Assembly: GCA_009103225.1 (NCBI GenBank) | Contig: RHPI01001168.1 | Span: 403,986-467,985, forward strand | Reading direction: 5' to 3' | DNA length: 64,000 nt | DNA from: Chlorokybus atmophyticus | Lineage: Eukaryota; Streptophyta; Chlorokybophyceae; Chlorokybales; Chlorokybaceae | Shown here: positions 21,936 through 33,699 of the stretch, piece by piece | Position numbering within the stretch: position 1 is the first letter of the stretch | Layout: the number at the start of each line of letters is the position of its first letter | The notes under the pieces: generated by a model | Database searches by the model: none | What the model saw: only the letters and a program-made list of their open reading frames with translations | What the model was told of the DNA's origin: nothing | Made by a program: the position numbers and the translations under genes

Positions 21936-23415
21936 CCTGCTCTGCTCTGTGCGTGCACGCTCCTTGTTGTGGTGTGGTGTGGAGCGGGTGTCAAGGAGGG
22001 ATGCCGGCCCTGTCACGCACTGCGATGCCAGTCAGGCAGGTGGGCGATGGCCAGTACAGTAGAAACAACACGACCTCATGCGAGGCGGCAACAAAGCACA
22101 AGGTGAGGCCGAGCGGAGCAAGGAGGCACGAGCGCAGGAGCAGGAGAACGTGGAACACACTGTTTGAGTGCATGAGGCTAGGGACACAAGAGCAGCACAC
22201 GGTCTTGAGACACCATGCCAAGCACAACCAGTAACGGTGCAAGCAAAAGAGGCAGGCAGCGATTTGCATGAGAGAGCAAGGTGGACACGTAATCAAAGTA
22301 CTTTGTTGGATAGAATCTGGGTTGCCTTAACCTGGCTGCTAGCCAACAACACATGCAACTCTTGTTGGTAGTTGCGTGCGTTTGTGCCTGAGCACAACAC
22401 AACACGCTATGGATGATATCCTGTCGGCTTGCCTTGTGATGCTGCCTGACGCAGAGATGCCGCGCAGCCCTTGAGCCCTCGACCAGATCGCCCTACCCAC
22501 TACTCCCTCTCATCCCTACCGCCGCCGCCGCCGCCGCCCTCACGTGCGTGTGCTTTCCCCCTGGCGCAGTCGTTGGTTGGTTTGCGGAAGTCACGCGCGT
22601 CGCGCGTCACGCCACACGCGAGGGCGTGACGTGACCAGCAAGAGATATCTGTGGACCCACTCGCCGAGCGTGTGGATAACAAGAAGGCGGCGGCGATGGC
22701 CATGGCGACGGCGGCCGTCGTCGTCGTCGGGGTCAGCACCACGCTTAGACTCCGCGTCTCGGCCTCAACCTCCTGCTCCTCCGTCGCAGCTGCTGCCTGT
22801 GAGCGGACATGGGCGTGCACCACCACGTGCATGGCATGGCTGGCACGTGGGACCACATTCCTCTTGCTGAGGCTGTGTGCATGCTGTGATGCTCTTAGTT
22901 GCAGCCGTAACAGCAAGTGGGCACCATTGAGCCTGCCAGGGCGAACCACGCAAACATGATGAATGCATTGTCGAGTTGTTGCAACTAGATGACGAGCAAG
23001 CATCACTAATGTTTCCCCACCTAGTTGCTTGTACCAAAAGCAGGTCTGCTTGCACACAACAAACACTTCTCGCCTAAGACCTGAGGTTGCCTCATCACTG
23101 TGAGCCACCCCTGCACTTACTGCATTATTCATTCCACGCTGTCTGCTTGTGTTTCCTGCACAAAGGCAAGCAGACAGCCGTGATGGCGGATGAGCACCAC
23201 AGTTGCCTGAGCAGTTCTCAATGCATGCACTCATGTCTACTACTGCTACTCTGTGTAATGCTGTGTGAGTTTGGCCAGGCAGGGCGAACGCACAAGCCCG
23301 GAGGCCGCTTCTGGCGGCGCTCCACAGACCCAACAGGTCGTTGGCCGCAGCGGGAAGAAGAAGCAGGCGTGTGTCACACCACAACCACCATGGCGCGTAC
23401 ACGGTTACGCGAGCC
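21936..23415. other. Intergenic region between DYNLRB and the Sec14-like gene
   Basis: This 1.5-kb stretch between divergent genes should hold both promoters. It is GC-rich and stays open over long frames on both strands, including a 305-codon minus-strand frame at 22500-23417 that uses a non-ATG start. None shows a domain, so I see no gene here. Confidence 0.5.
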
Positions 23416-24711
23416 ATGGCCGCCTCGGCCCCAGCTGCAGCGGAACCCGACGCTGCCGCAAAGCAGCAGGTGTGTCGATGTGGATGATGGGGGAGGGAGG
23501 AGGAGCGTGTCCTGTAACAATGGATGGTTGTGTATGCAGTTGGTTAGGGAGGTGCGCGCAATGCTGGCGGCAGACGCGAGCGTGCCGGATGTGGGGGAGG
23601 GTGGGGACGCCACCGTGGCGTGGTTCTTGCGCGACAGGCGCTGGGACCCCACCGCCGCCACCACCAAGCTGGCCAAGATGCTGGTAACGTGTATGTCTAG
23701 CTTGCTGGCCCTCGCTCTCTTTCGCGCTACATACACTTGTGTATGGTCATAACCATACCTGCGTACACACACCGCCGCACGTATGCACGCACGCACGCAC
23801 CTCTCTCACTGCGTGCGTGCGTCTGTCTGAGTGTGCATGTGTCTGTCTAAGTGGGCGTGCATATGCATGCAGAGGTGGAGGCGCGATTTCGGCGTGGCGT
23901 CAATTACGCCAGAGGCCATTGCGCAGGAGAGCGCCACGGGGAAGGCCTTTTTGCACACGCACAAGGACGTCCAGGGCCGCCCTGTCGTGGTCGTTGATGC
24001 CGCCAAGCACTTCCCGTCGGTGCGTGCAGAGCAGTGGTGGACCCGGCCGTTGCAGCAGAGCAGCCCAACCGTCTGACCGACTGATGCGACGATGCTTTCG
24101 CAGGAGGAGAGGTTTGATGCCAGCTGTCGCCTGTGTGCGTATCTGGTAGAGAATGCGATTGCACAGCTGCCCCCGGGCAAGGAGCAGTTCCTTGGGATCT
24201 TTGCACTCAAGGGCTTCGCGCCAGGCAACGCCGACTGGGCCTTTGTCAAGTTCCTGGTACGTGTCTCACGACACAGTGTTGGGCCAAAGCAAGCGCTCGG
24301 TGTTTGAGCCTCAGGATTGGGGCCGCGCATAGGGAGTAACGGGAGTAGTGTCATTCAAGTTCTCACATTGACCCAAGCGTACTGCCTGCTTAGATCAACA
24401 TCTTCTTCGACTATTACCCGAAGAGGCTGGGGCAGGTGCTGTTTGTGGACGCACCTCTCATCTTCCGCACTGGCTTTGCCATGGTCAAGCCCATGCTCAA
24501 GTCCTACGCCACCTTGGTGAGTTGGATGACAACACCAAATGGCCGTACATTCTTTGAGTGGACGAGTACACCAATGGGAGTATACTCACAGCTCTGCGCT
24601 CTATTTACAATCATGCTGACAGTCAGCGCTGTGTAGGTGAGGTTCTGCTCAACAGAGGAATTGCGTCGGGAGTACTTTACACCAGATACTGTGCCTGACT
24701 TGTTTAGATGA
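23416..24711 (+). CDS. Small Sec14-like protein with CRAL-TRIO domain
   Basis: Six exons join in frame: 23416-23469, 23540-23683, 23873-24019, 24104-24256, 24394-24516 and 24637-24711, giving 231 residues. All five introns fall between codons and have GT-AG ends. The N-terminal part has the CRAL-TRIO_N pattern (VAWFLRDRRWDPTAATTKL, then RWRRDFGV), and the rest is a lipid-binding CRAL-TRIO domain: HKDVQGRPVVVVDAAKHFPS, then FDYYPKRLGQVLFVDAP and a C-terminal EELRREYFTPDTVPDL. Family members carry phosphoinositides or other hydrophobic ligands between membranes; the ligand here is unknown. At 231 residues it is a minimal form without GOLD or other extra domains. The start is the first ATG in frame with exon 2; an ATG at 23391 is out of frame with it. 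Confidence 0.9.
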
Positions 24712-24838
24712 CATGCCTGACACCGTGCCATATTTTAGACATTGTGAAATTCATCGACCATGAATGCATTGATTATAGGTATTATAGGCACACCTGATGC
24801 ACCTTGAGCATCTTGTTGAGCAGCACTGCTGGAAAATA

Positions 24839-27800
24839 CTACGAGTGAGAACCTGCTGCCTGTACTGCATTTCGCAGCGGTTGCAACTCATCTACTAGCT
24901 GCTGTCTCAGGCTCGCGCAAGCATCCGCATCCTTTTCTGTCAACAATTGCACAACACCACTATGAAACCGCTGCAAGAGTTCAAAACTCTCTTCTGGAAT
25001 GTCACCCTGCAGCTTGGCAATAGCTGCTGTGAGTGCACGACCGGGAGCATTCAATATGGAACCATACACCTGCAAGCAGACACGAATTATCAGCTGGTTG
25101 AGAAGCTGCAAGACACATCTTCAAACATTGTGTGCACGCAAGCCACGCACACACTAGAGCAAATGGCACATGGTGGGCAACACGTAACAAACTTGCCTGA
25201 GCAAACAGCAAGGCCACAGCTAAAGACAGCGCTTCCGGTGGAGACTGCTCTGTAGCTAGTTGTGCGTTGAAGGTCTTCCGATGGATATGTACAAAGGTGC
25301 GCTCCGCCTTCTTGTCCAACTGCTTGAGCCTGATTCCACAACTAATTGCGCATTGCTGAAACGCTTCCATGAAGGCGGCAACCTCTTTGCTTCCGAGGGC
25401 CTCCACAACAGCCAGTGCAGAGTTCACAGTTTCCTTTGGCATCTGGCGAGCACTTGTCGTGCGCTCTGATGGGGCCAATGGTGTATTTATATTGTTACTG
25501 GCATCATGCTCGAAAGCTGCCGACTGGGACCTCAGCAACAGGTCGGTGGCCTCTGTGGCAAGCGTGCGCAGGAGGTGCCGCTGGATCACAGCACTTGTGG
25601 CCTCGTCGTCCTCAAACACGTCCGCACCATGAGCACCCAGCTGAAGTTCCGTGTACACCTCATCAAGGCGGCGCAGCAGCGCTTCTTGCTGTTTCCTTCG
25701 AGCCTCGTCACCAGTTGACAGCACAGCCTTCATTTGTCCTTCCCAGACTGACGCCATGGCTGGTTGAAGGTGGCTCACAACCTCTGTCGCAAGCTCCTGT
25801 GCCCCTGCAAGACAGACTATGTCAGGAATTAGTTGTTCCCACGATCTGCCATGTACCCAATGCTTAGCACATACCTCCATCGTCCAGGGTTGATTGTCGT
25901 CCAACCAAAATTGTCACTAACTCGATGGCTGTTGGGAAACCATTTGAGCTACTGGTTTGCTCCTTGGCATTGACTGCCACTAATTTTGGCACTTTTGGCG
26001 TGGCCTTGGTCTTGGCGGCTTTGCCACCCTTCTTTTTGGACTTCTGCTTGCCCCAATCCACATCGTCGTCGTCGTCTTCATCCTGTGTTTGTTTGGGCGC
26101 TGGAAGGGCTTTGCTGCCCTTCTCCTTGCCACCAACAATGGTCACCTCCTGTGGGTCACCACTCGCAGCGCTGCCAGCAGAGGCTGCACCGGCAGACTGC
26201 GCTTTGCTCTGGTTTGTGATGCGGGCCAGCGCGGCCTTCTCGGCCAGGACGCGTACTTCGCTTTCAAGCTGCTGTTTGCAGTTGTTGAGGAACGCATCAC
26301 TTACAGCGCATGTCCCCGCCATCAGGTGTGCACTGCGGGCTTTTTGAGCCGCCTGAAGCGAGCTGCATGCAGCTATCAGTTGCACTGTGTCGGACTTGGA
26401 GAAAGCTGTGGGCATCAGCTGGCTGAGATCAACCCAGGTGCCAGAGCTTACGGCGTCTTCGACAGCGGACTCCAGCTGAGAAAAAAGCAGAGAGCCCACG
26501 AACACCGTGCCAAGGGCTGTGCCATCAGGGTACAAGGACTGCATGTACTTGGCTGGCTGAGGGATAGCAAGCTTCTGCAGCACTTCGTACCCAACGTACC
26601 CATTCTGCTCAAAAAACGCTTTCACACTCTCTCGTTGCGTTTGTTGGAATATAGCAGGCACCCAAGAAACATCGCCTCTAAGGGTGCCCTGCGCCGCCCC
26701 CTCAGCGACTAAGCCTTCCAGCAGAGATTTGCTGAGAGAGCTGTTGGCAATGGTGCCAAGCGCATCACCCGCATCCAGCTCAACATTTATGCTGTTCAGT
26801 GCTGACAGGATTGAGGCCACAGTGGTTGGCACGGTCGTGGCCCGCAGCGCACCTCGCATCTGCAGGAAAATTTGTATTGATTTTGAAGGCTGTTGTAGAG
26901 CGAACAGTACATGCGATTCAGCAGATGTACGATATCAAGAAACTTTGCAGAGACCTGTCCCTTCAGTCGTGCAATGTACGTGGGAGTGTACAGTTGACCT
27001 GCCTCCATGAAGCCATGAACCTGCATGGAGAATGAAGCCTTGCATTATGACATGGCCGAAGCCTGTGGCTGGACAACGTTGAAGTATGTCGCACACTCTC
27101 ACAGGTCCGGTTCTGCTGACCTGGGTGCCCAGTCGACTCTCAATCTGCGACCTCATTTGTTCCGAACTAGAATTGAACCGGCGCGCCAATTCTCCAATTG
27201 CCACCTATCGCGGCAGCTGGCTTCAATTGCACCGCAGTGGATCAACCATTGTGTACTGCGCATTCAACCAGTCATTACCTGCCCGGCCTCTTGCAGTAAC
27301 TCTTCAACCTCAGCAGCAACGCCATCCCAATAGCCGGCTGTGATAAGGTCTCTGCGCAAGAGTGATTGAACGTCAACATGCTGATGCTGCCGCTTGCTTG
27401 GTAGCATGAGTGTTTGAAAGGGATCCACCACTCACCCTTGCAACAGAGTGACGGTAGGATCCTCAGCGACCAGCTGAGCAGCCTGTCAAAGTTCAATGTG
27501 AGTAAGCAATGCAGCAGGCGCATGGGCTTGCATAAAACAATGGCGATGAACAGACACCAGCTGGACAATTCAACCACGACCAACAAGGCACACAAGCACC
27601 ATGTCTGCCCAATAAGATATCTGCATACTATGCAAACGAACGATGCACACATGGTTACAGCACCTGCTTTTCGCAATGGGCCAGATCAACGCCGATGTCT
27701 GCAGCGAGGTCCACAAGCGACACCCGGCCTCCATGAAGGCGCACCTGCCACACGCACAGAGCTGCAGTGGCGGTGTGTCTGCAACATACGACAACAGCCA

Positions 27801-28567
27801 TCACGACCAGATCGCAGCTTGCTATTCACGCCAGCCATGCGATCTTGCTTAAATGCTAGCACAACCGCACCTGGTCCCGCACTTCCTGTGCAAGCCGCTT
27901 TTGCGTCAAGTACTCCTGCATGGCAACATGGAGTGAGCAGAAACAAGAACAACCTGCTAGTTAATGTTTTCAAGCATCCATGCAGTAACCCGTTTCCCGT
28001 TTGCTCGTGACGGGAGAACAGTGCGGATGCTTCATTGCTGATACAGTGTACTCATGCATGCAAGGCAATGAGATACTTCACATTGGCACCCACCCATACC
28101 ACACAGGTATGCGGATCATGCAAGTAGTTCGTCTCTGCATATATTTCATAACAGTTGGACTCTGATATCTGCCTGCTGGCGATCAATCTCAATGTGACAA
28201 CGACGTCGGCGCATAGGCCTTTCGACGTGACTGCATCCACGCTGACCTTGCCGGTGACAGTGTGTAGCAAGTCGTCTTCAAGAAGCCCGAGGGCTTTCAG
28301 CTTGTTGATCTGCACAAAGACAACCAAATGTGGGCAACGCAACGACACACCCACCGTGCATGCATTGCCAAGTTTGACACGATGCTCACAGCATGCCACT
28401 AAGCGGACTGATCAGCAGCAGGCAGTTCCTATACAAACTGTCACTGCCACCAGCATGCAGCACACACCGCTCACCAGTTCCACGACGTTACGCTCGGACA
28501 GCTTTGCGGACGCCTTGACAGCCTGCGCGGACTGCAGCGCAGCCTGCAGTGCCAGCAGCTCCTCCAT
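24839..28567 (-). CDS. UFL1: E3 UFM1-protein ligase 1 (UFL1)
   Basis: Eleven exons join in frame to 791 residues, close to the roughly 794 of human UFL1. They are 28567-28475, 28309-28247, 27915-27871, 27744-27664, 27482-27436, 27351-27279, 27204-27121, 27020-26955, 26859-25875, 25804-25197 and 25069-24839. Family landmarks follow in order: KLSERNVVEL near the N-terminus, GGRVSLVDL, AEEV-like EVEELLQEAGQ, a RGALRATTVPT segment, FFEQNGYVGYEVLQKLAIP, SSGTWVDLSQLMPT, an acidic/Lys-rich disordered stretch (DEDDDDDVDWGKQKSKKKG) and the C-terminal VYGSILNAPGRAL region. UFL1 transfers UFM1 to substrates such as the ribosomal protein uL24 at the endoplasmic reticulum, together with DDRGK1/UFBP1. It acts as a scaffold and has no catalytic cysteine. 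Intron 10 is a GC-AG intron (CAG|GCAAGT). The start is the first ATG, 28565-28567. The gene is convergent with the Sec14-like gene, 127 bp apart. Confidence 0.96.
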
Positions 28568-28937
28568 GCCTGCCGACACCGCCTCGTTCCTCACACATCC
28601 TCCGCAGGGTTAGGGCTGTGGTTAGGGTTAGGGTTTTTCCTTTAGATATCGGGCGTCATAAAGGGCCGATATCTTCGCCACGTGTAAGTGCGTGCGGGGG
28701 TCAGAAGCGCGTGGTGGCCAAACGCCCGATCTCTCTCTCTCGCTCCGAAAGACGCACCAAGCTAGCTGCAAGCCCAGGCGAAGGCGGAGGCGGGCCAAGC
28801 ACGGAGCAGCCAGCGGGCCAGCTGGCAAGGACGACCCTCCCCTTCCTGCTCCCCCCCACACCTCCTGCGTGCTCGCCACGAGCGACACAGGGAAGCAGCA
28901 GGTGGCTGTCGCTTGGAACTGGCTAGGGTTTGGGGGC
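28568..28937. promoter_or_regulatory. Divergent promoter region with telo-box-like motifs
   Basis: Only 370 bp separate the start codons of UFL1 (minus) and the BRUTUS-like gene (plus). At 28606-28638 the plus strand carries three GTTAGGG repeats ending in TTAGGGTTTTT, and another TAGGGTTTGG stands at 28924. In plants the AAACCCTA telo-box is a frequent core-promoter motif of housekeeping genes. Shared regulation of the pair is inferred from spacing. A CTCTCTCT run at 28731-28742 is also present. Confidence 0.6.
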
Positions 28938-31863
28938 ATGGAGGCTGCGCATGGGGCAGCAGCTGGAGGCGTGGGGGTAGGAGCGGAGAGCAGAGGAGGA
29001 GCAGGGGGACTGATAGGGTTGCTGCCGTCGCAGCTGCGGCCGCCTCTACCCCTGCTGGTAGAGGCGGCGGCCGTCGCCCCCTCTACCTCCGCCGCCACGC
29101 CGCCGCACATGGGCGCCATTGTCGGACAGCTGCCTCCAGTGAGGAGGAGGATCAGCCACCACCAATATCAGCATCAGCACAATGGCGACTACCACCACCA
29201 CAACGGCACCAACAGCAGCCATGCAGGGGAGGGGAACCAGAGCACAACATCATCAACAACCACTGCCACAGGCAGCAGCAAATCCCGGGGTAACCCAATT
29301 GACCACATCTTCCAGTTCCACAAGGCCATTCGGATAGAGCTGGAGCAGCTGGAGCAGGCTGCCTGCCGGTTGGTGGAGGTCGCCGCCCAGCAAGCGGAGG
29401 CGGGCAGCGGCGAGAGCGATGAGCAGGTGGAGGAGAGCCAGCGCCACTTCGCCGGCCGCTTCCACTTCCTCTGGGGCATGTACAGGGCGCACAGCAATGC
29501 CGAGGACGAGATTGTGTTCCCCGCGCTTGAAGCCAAAGAGGCCCTCCACAATGTCAGCCACAGCTATGTGCTCGATCACAAGCAGGAGGAGCAGCTTTTT
29601 GAGAACGTGTCGCAGCTCCTCACGCAGCTCAAACTCAGCAGCACACACGTGGAGGAACAAGGAGGGGGGCCTTCTCTGCCTCCCAGCCATCGCCTCGCCA
29701 TGCTCGCATACCTGCCACCCATGTGCGCCGCCATCCGTGTGAGGTCAGCAGGCACTGCGATGCTGGCATGCTTGCATGCACGCAGACAGCAATCGGCAAC
29801 CATCAAACACATACACAGGCTCACAGACCCACTTGCGAGTTTGGTGGTTAAGGCGTGTGTGTTGCACGTAGTGCATGTGTTGACAATGGGATTACGCACA
29901 CACTGCTTGACAGGCAAGCATTTGTTATGTGCGCAGTCTGGATCGTCATGTTGGCAGTGAGGAGAGGGAGCTATGGCCGCTTTTTAGCACGCACTTCACC
30001 ATTGGCGAACAGGAGGATATTGTGGGGCAAATTGTTGGCCACACCGGCGCTGAGGTGTTGCAAGCTATGCTTCCATTTGTCACAACAGCACTCACAGATG
30101 AAGAACAGGTACTTGCTACATGTATAACTTGCATACGAGGTGTTGTTCTCAAGCAGTGGGTCGAATGGTGTGGAGTTGCTCAATGCCAAGTTTCTTTCCT
30201 ACTTGACAGGTGGAAATGATGGACAGTATACTTGATGCAACACGCCACACATCTTTTGACCAATGGCTTTCTGCTTGGTGGCGGAACCAGTCAGATACAT
30301 CAGCTGATGGCACCACGAGCAAACTGACAACGATTGCATCAGCACCTTCGTATAGTGAGCCTATCAAAGACATTGCCAATTACCTCGCGATGTCGAATGG
30401 TGGAGTGGATCCAATGGATTGTGACGAGCAGGCTTACAACAGTCGAACAGCCGGTGATGAGCCTGGTGTCTCACCAGCGGGGAGTTTGCGCGAGGCCGGG
30501 TTCAAGCCCGGATGGCAGGACATTTTCAGAATGAACCAGCGCGAACTTGAGGCAGCCATCCGTCGCGTTTCAAATGACCCGTTGCTTGATCCGAAACGGA
30601 AGGCCTATCTCATGCAGAACCTCATGGCCTCAAGGTGGATTGTCGCACAGCAGAAGCACAATGCAGAGTCAGAGTCAATGTTAAAACCGGGTAAGTGCAC
30701 ACTGCTTGCTTCCAAGTCGAAGTTGACGCACAGATTGTACGAGCAGAGCGCTCAATGTCGGTGTTCACTGAAAACAGATGCAATGAAGACATGGCGAGAC
30801 AAGGACAAGGGTATACTCGGTTGCAGCCACTATGCACGATCCTGCCGTCTAGTGGCGGCCTGTTGTGGCAAGGTGGTGACTTGTCGGTTCTGTCATGACG
30901 AGACTTCAAACCACCAGATGAACCGACAAGCCACAACGCACATGGTACGCAAACAGTGCCGCTTGCCACTGATGGCTGCCATACAAGACATGGTGCAAAC
31001 AGTTGCATGTTGCAGGTGTGCATGCACTGCGGTGTGCGGCAACCAGTGCAACAGCATTGCGCCACGCCTACCTGCGGCAAGCAAATGGCCAGATACTACT
31101 GCAGCATCTGCAAGTTTTTTGACGATGACAGCTCGAGAGAAATATACCACTGTCCATTCTGCAACCTCTGCCGTGTTGGCAAGGTAACATCTGCCACTTT
31201 CTTTAGTCAGTGTGGGGCGCAAACGTTGGATCGTCAAAAGCATGGGAGGTTGATGCTTGCCAGTGTGGTTGGTTGGACAGTTTTGGACACACATGAGAAA
31301 GTGCGAGTTGGGGGCGGGGAGTGTAGAAAACTGTAGTAATTGTGTGGTGCTGACAGGGTCTGGGAGTGGATGCGTTCCACTGCATGTCGTGCAACGCCTG
31401 CATGTCGCTCTCCTTGCGCAATCACCAGTGTCGCGAGCGGTCGCTGGAGAGCGATTGCCCTATCTGCCACGACTACCTGTTCACATCAAAGCAACCAGTG
31501 AAAGCCTTGCGCTGTGGACACTTCATGCATTCCACCTGCTTTCAGGCAAGGGTCGTCATGTTGAGATACAGCAGTACAGACAGCGGCATGTTGAGGGTAT
31601 CGTATCTTTACATCTGCTGTTGTGTACAGGCATATACAAAGGAGCATTACACATGCCCAGTTTGCAGCAAGTCCCTGGGAGACATGACTGTTTATTTCCG
31701 CATGCTGGACGCCCTTCTGGCCACTGAGCAGCTTCCAGACGAGTATCGCAGCCGGACGCAGAACATACTGTGCAACGACTGCGAGATGCGCGGCACCGCA
31801 CCTTTTCATTTTGTCTACTTCAAGTGCACAGCTTGCGGGTCGTACAACACCCGCCCCATTTGA
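28938..31863 (+). CDS. BTS: BRUTUS-like hemerythrin / CHY zinc finger / RING E3 ubiquitin ligase
   Basis: Seven exons join in frame to 738 residues: 28938-29743, 29937-30108, 30210-30690, 30778-30944, 31016-31183, 31357-31545 and 31630-31863. After a low-complexity N-terminus (1-118), one hemerythrin domain follows with its metal ligands visible: His128 (FHKAI), His185 with Glu189/Glu191 ([10 protein letters not shown]), His214 (VLDH) and His273/Glu277 (RHVGSEE). Next come the CHY zinc finger (from Cys502, GCSHYARSC), a CTCHY-type finger ([12 protein letters not shown]), a RING-H2 (Cys632, Cys635, Cys651, His653, His656, Cys659, Cys670, Cys673) and a C-terminal zinc ribbon (ILCNDCE, then [12 protein letters not shown]). 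Plant BRUTUS proteins bind iron through hemerythrin domains and ubiquitinate bHLH factors to restrain iron uptake; Arabidopsis BTS has three hemerythrin domains, this one has one. Intron 6 is GC-AG (CAG|GCAAGG). The start is the first in-frame ATG. Confidence 0.94.
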
Positions 31864-33299
<1,436 letters not shown>

Positions 33300-33699
33300 G
33301 CGCACAAACACCAACAATAGAAACCACAGCGGCCACAGCCAGCTAAGACATATTGTTATGTTTTCAAAGACATTGTCACAATGTCATTGCAAACATCACA
33401 ACATGTCCAACTAGGCCGCAATCACGGCATCTCGTTAAGTTCAGGAGGGGCCCGCATCACATTCGCAGGAAACAACAACAACAACAGCGCAAGCAGATGC
33501 TACGCACTTTATCAATAATGGAAGCAGACAACAAGATACAATTAACCACAAGAAGCCTACTACTGTAATGATACATCAACTCTATACGTCGGTAACACTG
33601 GACTGTGGCAACTACTCAAACACTACCACAGCTACCCGGACGCTATAATTGCCAACAACCACCCAAACGAACAATCAGTTAGTAACTAACCCTGCGAGT
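33300..33699. other. 3' flank of the transporter gene, no gene seen
   Basis: This stretch lies between the microsatellite and the stop codon of the minus-strand transporter gene. It is A-rich on the plus strand with CAACAACAACAA-type runs near 33471-33486. It presumably contains the 3' untranslated region of the transporter. Confidence 0.5.

Noticed and set aside
22500-23417. 305-codon open frame on the minus strand
   Set aside because: It has no ATG at its listed start and no domain, and it overlaps the first exon of the Sec14-like gene at its edge. Long chance frames are expected in this GC-rich stretch.
28052-28399. 115-codon minus-strand frame inside UFL1
   Set aside because: Only its part up to 28247 is exon 2. 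Family alignment shows a donor after VTGK and continuation at 27915, so the rest is intron read-through.
28606-28638. Interstitial telomere array marking an ancient chromosome end
   Set aside because: Only three or so TTAGGG-like units are present, in a promoter position also used at the other divergent pair. A regulatory telo-box reading is simpler.
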